Assembly (NCBI GenBank): GCA_003013855.2
Contig: PVNU02000127.1
Location: 248,001-312,000 of the forward strand
DNA from: Liriodendron chinense
Taxonomy: Eukaryota > Streptophyta > Magnoliopsida > Magnoliales > Magnoliaceae
Length of the DNA stretch: 64,000 bases
Reading direction: 5' to 3'
Positions 44,641-56,466 of the stretch are shown here, in pieces (position 1 is the stretch's first letter; every line of letters starts with the position of its first letter). The notes under the pieces are model-generated. The model was given only the letters and a program-made list of their open reading frames with translations. It ran no database searches and was not told where the DNA came from. The translations under genes were made by a program, and so were the position numbers.

Positions 44641-45925
44641 ATATTTATAACCTCAATCAAACAACTAACATTTACAGTAATTATTCCTTTACCTCTTGTT
44701 ACATGCATTTACACCCAAACAAACGTATCCTGATATCAATTGTTAAGATCATAACCAATATGTTAAAAGCCTCGGGTCGTGTGGAACCCTTAAACCGATG
44801 GGATTATAACACACGAGCAGTGGGTCTGAGTCGGGTCCTGGGATCACGTTGCTGTGGTGTATAGTTTTGTTCGTCGCTGCGAGACACTGGACGGGCCTCA
44901 CTCACTCATCCCTTTTGCGTTTTACCAACCTAACCGCGGTTAGCTTCTAACCCGGACCTGACAACCTCCGTCTGGCACGCCTGAACGTTAAAGCGATGCG
45001 TTGCCGTCTGTAACGGCGGCGCCATTTCAATGCCCGAGTATCCATTAGTATATTCGTATTATAGCCACGCACGCGCGCCGAATCACTGACGGCATCTCGG
45101 GAAGCACGCTTCACCGTTATGTATCTGCCGTTACCGTCTCCTATACCGTCTCTTTCCTTGTCTGCCGAACGGCAGGCAGGAGTATTGGCTCGAGCAACGC
45201 CCGGCAGAATTTGGTCTTCTTTCTTATTGACCTTTTCGTTAAGAGACTATTACGAAAAATGCCACCAAGTGGGTCCCGCTCTGCACGTGACCGCCCATCC
45301 TATTTTTTCTTCGCCACGGAATATCCGATCCAGAGTGGTCCCCGGGCGACACGTCAGCATAACAAAACTTAGCAAGGAGTGACACGTGGTCTGTCGAGGT
45401 GGGCCACACCAACGTGGCTGTCATGCGGTCATGTCTTGGACACGTCGGATGGATTTCTTATCTTCTCAAAGGAGTCAGCACTCGTCTACGGTTCGTTCAC
45501 ATTTTTCTTTCTCTTTTCTTTTTCGTTTTCTTCAGAGAGCTAAAAAAAGAGAGGCTTCTTTTGGATAGAAATGACGGAAATCGACCTCCTTCGGTTAACG
45601 TCTGCCCATCAGAATTCTGAAAGAGAGAGACGTAGCAAAGATTTAGAAATTACTCTGGAAGAGTGTGATGGATGATACTCAGGCACTTGAAAGTTAGGTA
45701 AAAATTGCATACTCTACATACAAGAAACTTGAATTAAACTGCCAGATTAGGGGTCCTAGTTTAGATGTATCATGAACAAAATTATAATTGAATAATTATC
45801 TGATTATCGGATTGTTTGGACGATTTTTTTTTTTGGCGATCCCCGATTGTTTGGACGATTAAATATGAACAAGATCCAAAAGTCCAATTTAAATTAAAAA
45901 AGTTTTCATGAATAAGAGATCAGTG
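44641..45925. other. Gene-free region with GC-rich centre
   Basis: 44860-45380 is richer in CG dinucleotides than the rest of the intergenic DNA and contains few repeats. It could be a promoter or relic of a gene, but no coding frame, splice context or RNA gene was recognised on either strand. Confidence 0.4.
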
Positions 45926-46361
45926 GCAACCCCGGATCCATCAATGTGGGTGGGACCCTAACCGTGGGCCCACCGCAATGTATGCACTGTATATATCCCA
46001 TCGTCCATCCGTTTTTTTAGCTTATTTTAGTACATGGTCCAAAAAATATAGATATAAATCTCAGGTGGACCGCACCGTAGGAACTAGGATCCACTATAAT
46101 ATTTATTTGCCATCCGACCTGCTGAAGGGAAAACACAAATATCAGCTTGATCCAAAACTTTTGTGGCTCACATAAAGTTCTTAACGGTCAATCACTACCT
46201 TTTCTTATGGTGTGGCCCATCTTAGATTTAGATTTACTTCATTTTTTGGTCCATGCACTAAAATGATGAGGCAAAATGGATAGATCTGTATGGATATACA
46301 ACGCTTATATTAAGGTGGACCCAAGTCAGGGTCCCACCCACATTGCTGGATCCGGGGTCGC
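45926..46361. repeat. Fold-back repeat (type A), clear inverted ends
   Basis: 436 bp. Left end GCAACCCCGGATCCATCAAT plus GTGGGTGGGACCCT, right end the inverse AGGGTCCCACCCAC...TGGATCCGGGGTCGC. Inside: CGTCCATCCGTTTTTTTAGC and CTCAGGTGGACCGCACC with their inverted partners, and the shared middle AAGGGAAAACACAAATATCA. Neighbouring nine bases are not a clear duplication. Confidence 0.75.
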
Positions 46362-47550
46362 AGCTAAGACGAATGCTGGCGCCGGTAGGAGGTCACCATG
46401 CCGGTCGTCCATTCTGCCCCATCAATGATGATCCAGACCGTTCATCTATAAGGTATATCCCTAGATGAGCTACATAGAAAATGTCACATCCGTCAGATGT
46501 CTCAAGGGCAATGAGAAAGCTGAGACAGGAACAACAGTCCAGAGAAGCGGGTTCTAGCTGGCTTTGTATGGACGGTGAGGATCTCTGATCAGCCATGGCT
46601 TTCCAACATGGATGAACATGGACGATCATCATGTGCGGGGCAGGAGGTGAGAGCCCCCTTTATCGTTCCTCATGGAGGTGGGACCTTATAATGAACGGTT
46701 CGGATCGTCACGTACTTGTGGGACAGAAAGGCGAGTATCTTGGGCGAGCCTTCCTAGCATTTCTGTCCGGAAATTTTATTCTAGTTGGATAGGAATCATA
46801 TAAGATGTACGCACCGAAACTTTGCATAATGTACAACCGCTATCATTTCTAACAAGTGAGCCCCATAGGTCTGTAATCCAGACCATTGATCTGTTTAAAC
46901 CCAGCTTGGATGGATCATGTACAGTAGAATCTAGCCATATTCATTTGAATATGGGACTCTCCTGTATTTCTCTTCTCAATCGTCTATTTGCAGAGAAGAT
47001 TTAAGAGGCGAACACTGTCCTTTCCAGGAGATTTAAGAAGAAGGGTCCATCTACGGAAGTATCCAACAGACCAATGGTCTGGATTACCAAACCGTTGGCC
47101 CGGCTGGTCGTAATACAAAATCCACATATGTAGTTTAAAGACGCGCGCCCTTCCCACCATCTCATTGCTCTCTGTAAATATCTTTTACATATTTTCTTTT
47201 TCCGTTTTTACGTTCCTATCGCTGTAAGCTGGCGGATATTGTAAACATTTAATGGAGCGATTAAACGGTCCTTTTCATTTGATATTGCTACATAATTAGC
47301 CATAACTGCCTATGAATATGAGAGCAATTATGTTTGGTGGATGATCATATGTCATTAGGTATGTAAACCAAAAGTTTCCAAATCATGGTCATTCTATCGT
47401 ACATAAGAGGGCCATGATTGAACTGTTACTTTTGGGCTAGCCATCCATAAGAGGACAAGATTTTCTTGTAATACTTACCATAGAGAGTTCATGTAGTCCA
47501 AACCTTTGTGGGGGCCATGGCGATGTTCCTTCCCCTATTGTCCCTCATCC
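46362..47550. other. Gene-free intergenic DNA
   Basis: Mostly unique-looking. Related segments around TCTGTAATCCAGACCATTG (46870) and ACAGACCAATGGTCTGGATT (47070) form a loose inverted pair. No gene. Confidence 0.5.
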
Positions 47551-48075
47551 TATGTGCTCTCTCCTTAAATTGATCTAAATCCACTATCAATTAGTTTTAT
47601 TGGCACATGTTAACACCAAAATTCGAATCAAAATAAAACTTGATTGGGCACATCAAAGGAAACAGTGAGGATTGAAGCCCTACCATTGAAACCCTCCTAA
47701 GCTCAAAGAAGTTTTGATCATGCTGATTTTTTTTGTTAGTCATGCAATGCACCTACCCTGTTAGCTGCACAATGCACCTCACACGGTTAGTCACATGATG
47801 CACCCACCAATTGGTGGGGGTTATTTTGTCTCCTTAGCACTCAAACATGAGACCAGCGGTTGAAACACCTAAGCATCTTCCAGCTGAATGTCATATACAA
47901 GTCATGGTGAGCTTTCAATTTTAATTTTTTAATTTTTTTTGTAATGTGGCCTACTTGAGCCCTAAATCTGCTTCACTTTTGGGCTCTCATCATAGCATGA
48001 GGCAGCAAAACTAATGGATAAAGGTTTCCAGACCCACATCATAGTGGGCTCCACAAATTTATAATAATCAATGTA
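47551..48075. repeat. Fold-back repeat interrupted by a ~140-bp SINE-like unit
   Basis: Type A text (AACTTGATTGGGCACATCAAAGG left; GTGGCCTACTTGAGCCCTA, GGCAGCAAAACTAATGGATA right) surrounds 47740-47885, which has TTAGTCATGCAATGCACC, GTTAGTCACATGATGCACCC, CACTCAAACATGAGACC and CACCTAAGCATCTTCCAGCT. Copies of the inner unit are at 57240-57420 and 59545-59695. Confidence 0.55.
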
Positions 48076-48783
48076 AGGGGTGCGGAGTATTAAAGTGTAT
48101 GGGTTGACACCAAAAGCTTCATAGGGTTTGCTACAATGTCCATGTGACATCCACTCCTTTCATTTATTACAGTAACTAATATTAAGATGTGCGGTCAACA
48201 GTAAGGCTGATTTGTAAAATGAATGTAGTACATAATAAAAGAAATAAAAAATTAAGGAAAAAAAATCAGCTCTTATAAACTTAAATAAGTCAATGTTTCA
48301 AGATAGATTTCTTACTATTTTCTAAATATTTCAATAAGTGAAAAAAAAAAAAGAATTAGAAAATTATTTTCAAGATATAATGAACTCACATATAAAAGAA
48401 ATTATTATAAAAATTTGAACCTCTCTAAGTGTCAAAAATATTTCGGAGAAAAGACAAATGTACGCCACACAATGCAAAAATGATAGTTGTAAGAAGGCAA
48501 AAATGAGAATGCAAGGTAATGAATTGCTTGATTTGAGAATGAATATACCCTTTTCATTGGTCATACATAAAACCTATAAAAATATGGTGTCATTTATGAA
48601 GAGAGGCTTATGTGCCTTTTACAGAGATCCACACACCCCTTTACATACAACATTTACATTTGTTAGGGTTAGACACATTATTTCTTCTGATATTTATTTT
48701 TACCTATTTCTTCTGATATTTATTTTTACCTATTTAAGATAAATATAATTAAACAATAGAAAAAAAATATATAACTATATGTC
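48076..48783. other. AT-rich DNA left of Copia C
   Basis: A 28-bp direct repeat (TTCTTCTGATATTTATTTTTACCTATT type) is at about 48682-48736. No gene. Confidence 0.55.
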
Positions 48784-49556
48784 TGTTCGGTGCCTTTCAC
48801 ACAAACCTTAGGATCTTGCCACCCAATGCACTAGAATTATGGGCTATGATAATGCAATAATCAAGAATAAAGCATCAACCACACGACACAAGGAATTTTA
48901 CGTAGAAAACCCTCGAAAGAGGTAAAAATCACGGGACCTAGTCCAGACAAACAATCCACTATGAAGTAGAGCGTTACAACCGATCACAAGCACACACCGC
49001 TTGGATCAAACCTTCTTCACTCACGTAGGAGTGGATGAACAATAAGAGAATAATGAAAAACGGAGAGATCTCACCAAAGCACGAGAACGCTGAAAAGCTT
49101 AGATGTCGTTGCACCGTGAATCACCTTCGCGAGCAAAGCCTCTTCTACCAACAAGCTTCCTCTCTCTCTCTTTTCTCTTTCTCTCTTCCTCTTTTTTTCT
49201 CTCTCTCTCTCTCTCTCATCTTGGACGTGAAAATACTTTAATGAGATACCTTAATCACGTTTTGGAACCACTTAAATAGAGAACCGGAGTAATTAGAACC
49301 CAAAGAGAAAACTGTTTATAAGCAGTCCCGCGCACAATCGAGTGCCCGGTCAAAGGACCGTTGGGCGCTTGCCCAAGCCAAAAACTATCCAGCGACCTTT
49401 TGAGAGAAAATCTCGAATTTTAAGTTGTAAAAATAGTCCAACGACTAAACGCCCTTCTAGGTGAATTTCGGTCACCCGACCACTCTTGGTCCGGGCGCCC
49501 GACCATACCCAGGCTACACCAATCTCTCCTTTAAGCTGAGGAGGAAAACCCTATCA
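48784..49556 (-). repeat. Copia C 3' LTR
   Basis: 773 bp, plus-strand edges TGTTCGG...TATCA. Preceded (minus strand) by the purine tract GGGAGAGATT. Includes CT-rich runs at 49160-49217 and a GGGCGCCCG palindrome at 49493-49501, which the other LTR lacks because of a deletion of about 70 bp. Confidence 0.9.
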
Positions 49557-49574
49557 AATCTCTCCCTTTTCGAT

Positions 49575-52493
49575 TCAAGAGAAATGTACCTTCTTCAAGT
49601 TAGTCAGGTTTCTACAAACCTCAAACTTGCCCTTGAGCAAAGCCTTGGTCATCATGTCTGACCCGTTATCGTCCGTGTGGACCTTTTCAAGCTGTAACAC
49701 CTTCTGTTCCAAAGTATCACTTTTCCAGTGATATCGAATCTCTATGTGCTCCGACTTAGAGTGCTGACTTAAATTCTTGCTCAAGTGTATAACACTTTTG
49801 CTATCGCAATAGACCACGTGCTCCTCCTGCTTCATGCTGAGTTCTTGTAGGAACCTCTTCATCCAAAGCATATCTTTGCAAGCTTCTGTGACCGCGATGT
49901 ACTCGGCCTCTGTCGTCGACAATGCTATGACCTTCTGTAGCTTGCTTTACCAAGAGATCGCTCTCCTTGCAAACGTGAACATGAACCCCTAATGTAGACT
50001 TCCTGGAGTCTATGTCACTTGCCATATCTGCATCTGTGTAACCTTCTAACACAGGTTTTCCGTCACCATAGCATATGCTCAACCTGGATGAACCTCTCAG
50101 ATACTGTAGTATCTACTTCACCGCTGCCCAATGTTCTTTTTCAGGATTGACAAGATACCGGTTGACAACACCAATCGCATATTCTATGTCTGGGTGCGTA
50201 CACACCATAGCATACATCAACTTCCTACCGCTGACGCGTAGGATATCTTTCACATCTCTTCCACTTCTGCCTTCGTCTTGGGAAACTGCTTGTTACTCAG
50301 TTTGAAGTGACCATCCAGTGGAGTACTGATCGACTTCGCTGCATTCATATTGAACCGCTCTAGGAGTTTCTCAATATACTGCTCTTGTGACAGCTAAAGC
50401 TTCCTGCTGCTTCTGTCATGGGTTATCTCCATTCCTAGGATCTGTTTTGCCGGGCCCAAGTCTTTCATTGCAAATGACTTTTCCAACTCTTGTTTCAGCC
50501 TGTCAATCTTCTTGATGTCTTTTCCCATGATGAGCATGTCATCAGCGTACAATAGCAGAACTAAGAAATCACCATCTGAGAACTTACACGTGAACACACA
50601 GTGGTCCGATTCTGTTTTGTCATATCCATGCTTTAACATAAACGAGTCGAACTTCTTGTACCATTACCTAAGAGGTTGTTTCAGCCCATACAAGCTCTTC
50701 CTAAGCCTACACACCATATGTTCTTTGCCCTTGACTTCGAATCCCTCTGGTTGGTGCATGTAGATCTCTTCTTCCAGGTCACCATGGAGAAATACAGTTT
50801 TAACATCCAACTACTCTATCTCCAGATCCATGCTAACTGTCAACCCAAGCAACACCCGTATAGATGTCATCTTTACCACTGGTGAGAATATCTCTTCGAA
50901 GTCTATACCTTTCCTCTGACCAAACCCTTTCACTACTAGTCTGGCCTTGAACCTTGTTTGTGAATTCTTCTGCTTATTCTTCTTTCTAAACACCCACTTG
51001 TTGCTCAGAGCTTTCTTGCCCTTAGACAATTTCACCATATCATAGGTGTGGTTCTTATGCAAGAATTCTATATCCCTCTTGCATAGCTTTCAACCATTCC
51101 CCCTATGCTCGTCGGCTAGGGCCTCAGAATAGTCTTCTGGCTCTCCCCCATCAGTGAGCATAATGTACTCATGTGGCGAGTACTTCTTGGATGTCTGTCC
51201 TGTCCCTTGATGTCCTCCTCACCTATGGCTCAACAGGTGGATCAAGTGGGGGCTGCTCCCCCGGTCCATCTTCTGTAGGGACTTCCTCATCCTCTGCACC
51301 TTGTTATACTCCCCCGTCATCAGGCACCATGGGAGGAGTAACCGGATCCATGTCCTTTAGCTCACCTGAACTATGCTAGCTTTTCTCTAGCTTACAAATG
51401 TCTTCTATACATTGATCTTCAAAGAAAATCACATCTCTGCTCCTGACGAGTTTCTTCTCAGTCGGATCCCACAATCTGCAACCGAACTTTTCATCATCGT
51501 ACCCCAAGAACACACACCGTTTGATCTTCGTATCGAGCTTGGATCTCTCGTCCTTTGGTACGTGAATGGATGCCCTGCAACCAAATACCCTGAGATGATT
51601 GTACGATGGATCTCGTCCAATCCTCACCTTCTCAGGTACTTCTCTATTCAACGGGGCTGATGGAGACCTGTTTATCAAATATACCGCCGCGTGCATTGCT
51701 TCTCCCCAGAACATCTTGGGCAACTTTGCATGGGATAACATGCATCTGATTATTTTTACGATGGTGAGATTCATTCGCTCAGCCACACCATTATGCTGGG
51801 GGGTCTTGGGAACCGTCTGTTCATGCCGTATACCCAGTGACTTACGATACTTGTGGAAGTCATCTATGTATTCACCACCATTGTCAGTACGAATGCACTT
51901 TAATATCTCTCTGTCTCTCTCTCGACCATAGCATGAAACGTTTTAAACACACTAAAGACCTCGTCCTTGAATTTCAAAGCATAAACCCAAACCCTTCTAG
52001 ATGCATCATCTATAAAAGTGACAAAATACAATGTCTCACTCAAGGTTTTTGTCCTCATAGGACCACAAACATAAGAATAAACCAAATCCAATACATGCAT
52101 TTTATTAATATGGGAAGCAGATTTAACAAATGAAACCATGTTGTTTCCTTGATAAACAGTCAATACAGGTTTTGAGAGGTATACCTGTCATGTTTGGAAG
52201 GAGCTGCTTCTTTACTAATAGTTGAAGCCCTTTTTCACTTATGTAGCCTAGACGTCTGTGCCACATGTTAGTTGCTGAATCTTCCGCTGCGTTCAACCCA
52301 CCCTTGCATACACTGACACTTGCCTTGTAAAGCGTGTAACACTTTTTTCCTCTAGCTACGATCAACGATCCATTGATGAGCTTTCAGTGCCCACCAACAA
52401 ATCAGCTTTCATAGCCATCATCATTCAACCTTCCCGTCGACATTAAGTTGAGATGAAGATCTGGAATATGCCTCACATCCTTGAAAACTAATG
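49575..52493 (-). pseudogene. Copia C: integrase, reverse transcriptase, RNase H remnants
   Basis: From right to left: pre-integrase region (52365-52123) with MWHRRLGYIS, where the second zinc-finger His is Tyr, and KTCIDC kept. Integrase core (52163-51376): the first catalytic Asp is replaced in LVYSYVCGPM, while the TDNGGEY motif and the NRSPSAPLN block remain; a frameshift lies near 51800. Reverse transcriptase (51062-50394): NKWVFRKK, KARLVVKGFGQ and an intact LLYADDML box. RNase H (50082-49575): MSTTEAEYIAVTEACKDM and the YCDSKSVIHLSKN block. Numerous stops separate these pieces. Confidence 0.87.
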
Positions 52494-52849
52494 TGCAATG
52501 ATGAGTGTCTAATTTTGTATAATTAACCTTGATTACTTAGAGCATTATCATTTATTTTTCGGTTAATTACCTCTCATTAAGTGGATTTTCAATGTTCAAG
52601 TGATTAGTGAAGGTTGTGGATAATCTGAGCCACTTAGGACATTTTAAGGCCTAAAAGTAATGAAGATCGAACATGCTTGCAGCCCTGTTGAAAATTTAGT
52701 CGTAGAGATCAAAACCTTGACCGTTTGTACAGTGGAATGGAGTGAAGATGGCTCAGAAGGACCTCATCATAGTCACTCATTTGAAGATCCAAGCTAAGCA
52801 TGTTTGGTGGTTGTAATTGAGCATCCACATCACGCACTGGAAAGTGTTT

Positions 52850-54110
52850 GAGGCCATCCAACTACTCTAGGTGGGCCACCACACGTGAGCAGAAGATGAG
52901 CGTCCCAGATCTGTGTTGGAGGGCTGATCTCCACTAGATGTGTTGGTCCAACACATGTGCCAAGTTGATGTAGATTTGTAACCATCCATCCTCATCTCCA
53001 GTTACAGCCGTCCATTCAATCTAGCAAGCACCACTTCAGCTAGCAGAAAACACACGTGCAGAGCAGTCCAACATCCCTGATGTAGCATAATCTCCAGCCG
53101 TCCATCTTCATCAAAAGGTGGACCCATCAGCGTCCAGCTGATTCTGATCGTCCAGCAAGGATGGACGTCCACCAGCCTCACACGTGCCAGATCAACAAGG
53201 TGGGCCACACAGCAACCCAAAAATCTGGCCGTCCATTGAGGGCAAACCCACCTCAATCACTATCCATCTGCAATCGTCCATCAAGACTGGACATCCAAAC
53301 TTCAGCAGTAGCTGCCCTTCAATCCAGCCGTTCATCAAGTGGACCCACATGACATGTGTGATCAGCGTTCAGAAACCCAACTCTAATCACCGTTCAACAA
53401 TTTTGGACATCACCAACATCTTCATCTTCACAAGCCATCAGCCGTCCCTCCATTCAGCCAAGCCATCAACAGACAGCATCAAGTGGACCGTCCATTTCCA
53501 ACTGTTGGACGTCCACATACAGCCGTCCATCAGGTGGATCATCCACCTTCACATGTGCATCAACACCCAGCGGAGGCAGCAACCGTTCATCCACTCCATC
53601 TGCCTCTCACACGTGCAGAAACATGCACAACGTCCAGCAGGTGGACTCCCAATCCAACGTCCATCCATTTCCAGTATCAAGTGGATCGTCCATCTCCAAG
53701 CTCAGCCGTCCATCATCCTACTCACTCCATCGAATCGTCCATGCCTCAATCCTGTTGCATCAAGCAAAGCCAGCAGGTGGACAATGTCGTTGATCAAGGG
53801 CCAGCTGTTGAAGATCCCACCTCACACGTGGATCTCCAATCCACCTCCATCTACCATTTCAGCGTCCATCATGTAGCAAGTGGAGATCTCAGTCGTCGAC
53901 TTCAACCACTTCACATGTATAGTGCAACCATGGAGATAAAATCCCAGCAGCTCACAGCAGTTCCAACTGATCAACAACACCATTCATCATTTAGAAGCAC
54001 CCCACCTTCAATGAACGGTCCAGATTGTCCAAATTCTCCATGTGGACCCAGTCAACTCCAACTCTTGTGGACCCAGTTAACTCACCTTGCCATCTTCCAT
54101 CCTTAGGCCA
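52850..54110. repeat. CGTCCATC-rich low-complexity tract in the solo LTR
   Basis: CAGCCGTCCATC, GTCCATCAAGTGG and CACACGTGCA words recur dozens of times without a fixed period. Stop codons are rare in this composition, which produces long overlapping open frames (53184-53876 and 53483-54106). They are not proteins of any known family. Confidence 0.7.
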
Positions 54111-54604
54111 AGCAAATGCTCTCTCCATCCTCTTCCATCCATGAGCTCTAAACCTAAACAAAACTTTGCTTTAGGTTTGAAGTGACACCTAGGCTTGAAG
54201 TGCTTTTCTTGCCACATGTCATTCCAAGCCTAACTTCAAGCCCAAACCTAAAGGAAATTTGCTTAGAGTGTCACATAAGCTTCTCAAGAGGCTATAAAAA
54301 GGAGCACTCCTCTCACCCATTTCAATCATCCAATTCTCTACAACTCCTCTCTTTTCTTCTTTAGTTTTCTTTCTTCTTTTTTTTTTTTTTATAGTGTAGA
54401 GTAGTTTTTCCTTTTGTAGAAGTTAAGTCTTCCATTTGTAGAATGGTTAGCTAAACTCTTAGCTAAGGCTAGAAGTGAAGCCTTTGAAGAAATTTGCGAA
54501 GTTTGGTTCTTTTGGTTTAATAATGGTGTGTGAATGTTGGAGTTCTCTTTGATTGATTGGTTCAGTTATCCACCTCGGCGGGGGTTATTGTTGTGTAAGG
54601 CCCT

Positions 54605-54995
54605 TAACCCATTGTCGACTCCGGGCATGTTGGATGCTTGGATTTCCATGCACACCACTTAGCTAGTTCATGATCGATAAAGTCCCTTGATCCATCGTCG
54701 ACTCCGAGCAAGATGGATGCTTTGGATTCCCTACGATCATCGAGCTAGTGCAGGTAAAGTCATCGATATGTAAAATTCCTTGATCCATTGTAGACTCCGG
54801 GCACATTGGATGCTTTGAATTCCCTGCGATCAATGTACAAGATCTTAGCCTCCTATCTTGTAAGTATGCATTTGATCGTGTGAATTGTGATCTTATCGGT
54901 TGACTTTTTGGCAAAGTTGTTGATCTGTATAATTCTTTGATCCATTGTCGACTCCGGGCACAGTGGATACTTGGGATTCCCTGCGATCAACTAAT
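54605..54995. repeat. Four spaced copies of a ~55-bp unit in the solo LTR
   Basis: TTGATCCATTGTCGACTCCG followed by GGCA...TGGATGCTTTGGATTCCCTGCGATCA occurs at about 54605, 54688, 54780 and 54937, downstream of the TATA box, so in the R/U5 part if the LTR assignment is right. Confidence 0.8.
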
Positions 54996-55372
54996 GAGTG
55001 CTTCATGGTCAAATCAATCGGTTTAGATCTCCATCTTTTATGAAATATGCAAGTAGTTTAATCGTTTTATCTTCCGATTGCAATGGATCTTTATTCGATT
55101 CTAGTCAAGTTATAGTTGGACCAATGAATCAAACCTTGTGGATAAATCAAAGGTGGATCTCTAATGCCTTAGCCCATTTTTCTATTTTTATCTTTTATCA
55201 CACACGACTTGCTCCACTCTCATGGATAATTCAGATTTTATCTTCCCTACCTAAATTAATTCTTCTAAGTGTTCTTAACCTCAATCCCTATGGATCAACC
55301 TTGGTCTCACCGAGTATTTTACTATTTCGCTACCTGCACTTGGGTGTGTAATCTTCGGATTGTAACATGCAG

Positions 55373-56395
55373 CCCACATCGGTCTTCACACAAATATCAC
55401 CAACCCCTACGATCTTCGATACGCCAGAATTTTCCATCTTCACTGTTCCAAAGTCACCTGACTTGTAACTTATGAAGAAATCTTTGCGTGAAGTCGCATG
55501 AAATGAGGCTCCCAAGTCTATCACTCAGTTGGTATCTTGACTCGTAGCCGTGAGACAGATATTGTGATCTGCAACATCCTTCGTAAGAATAACCACAACG
55601 TCGCCATTTGAGACGACCGTAGTGAAGTCTGATTCATCTTCCTTCTCCTTTCCTTTTCGTTTCCTGTCATTCTTTTTCTTATGACATTCATGCTTGTAGT
55701 GCCCATTCTTGCCACAATTCCAGTATCCAACATCCTTCTTGATACTTGACTTGCCTCTTGATTTATCTCGGGCCTTCATGCCCTTCCTGTTCTTTCCTCT
55801 CCCCCGATCTTATGTTACACGGGCCTTTTGTTGAGTAGACCCCTGAGACTTCCTCCTTGTCTCCTCATTGAAGAGACAACTTGTCACCTGTTCTATGGAC
55901 ACCTTTTCATCTGGCGCGGAGTTACTCAGAAATACCACCAATGTCTCCCAACTGTCAGGTAATGAGCTAAGCAATAGCAAAGCCTGTAGTTCATCATCCA
56001 GGACCATCTTCATAGCGAAGAGTTGGTTCAATATGTTGCTGACCTCATTCATATGTTTAGCCACAGAACCACCATCTTTGAACTTGAGATTCACAAGTCG
56101 TCTTATCAGAAAAATCTTATTGCCGACTGTCTTCCTCTCATACGGCCTTTGCAATTTTAGCCATAGGCTAGCGGCTGAGGTTTTCATAGACACATGGTGG
56201 AATACGGAATCGTCCAACCATTATCTAATAAACCCCACTGCCTTCCGGTCCAACTTCTTTCAAACATTATTTGACATATCATTTATCTTCGCTGATACGC
56301 CTGAGATTTGAGCATATAGGTCCTTACAATAAAGTAAGTCTTCCATCTTAGCCTTCCATATGGTTCAGTTGGATCCATTGAGACTAATCATCCTT
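55373..56395 (-). pseudogene. Copia C: gag and protease remnants
   Basis: Gag runs from about 56395 (a stop replaces the conserved Trp before TIWKAKMEDL) to 55810, with the DDSVFHHV, NKIFLIRRLVNLKF and LLLSSLPDSWETL blocks usual in Copia gag. In the zinc knuckle (about 55720) the first Cys is Tyr (YWNCGKNGHYKHEC), so it is broken. The protease box reads VIDLGASFHAT, with Leu in place of the Ser of DSG, and a TGA just before it stands for Trp. Most of these changes are single transitions. Confidence 0.87.
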
Positions 56396-56451
56396 GATGA
56401 GCCACCTTCCCTAATTCGGAACCGATCTCACTCCATTCAACCAACCTGAAC

Positions 56452-56463
56452 GCTTTGATACCA
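56452..56463 (-). other. Copia C primer-binding site
   Basis: Minus strand TGGTATCAAAGC, three bases from the 5' LTR end, close to the initiator tRNA-Met complement; one base differs from the copy in Copia B. Confidence 0.88.
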
Positions 56464-56466
56464 CTT

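Larger units (their letters stand above)
52499..55367 (+). mobile_element. 2869-bp solo LTR nested in Copia C
   Basis: Starts TGATGAGTGTC, ends TTGTAACA, and is flanked by TGCAA (52494-52498) and TGCAG (55368-55372), a 5-bp duplication with one change. Removing the unit and one TSD copy rejoins the Copia C reading frame exactly, which confirms the borders. It has TG...CA ends, a TATA box (GCTATAAAAAGG, 54291-54302), and no second LTR or coding domain, so a solo LTR is the best reading. The text ACCTGCACTTGGGTG near its 3' end recalls large Gypsy LTRs of plants; that is memory-based inference. The region 52850-54110 is very rich in CGTCCATC words. Confidence 0.8.

Noticed and set aside
44860..45620. 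GC-rich stretch as a gene promoter or first exon
   Set aside because: No downstream or upstream exon, splice context or conserved protein segment could be found on either strand, so it is listed only as intergenic.
53184..54106. Two long overlapping open frames (230 and 207 codons)
   Set aside because: They lie in a CATCCA/CGTCCATC-rich tract where stops are rare in several frames, show no domain, and sit inside an LTR.
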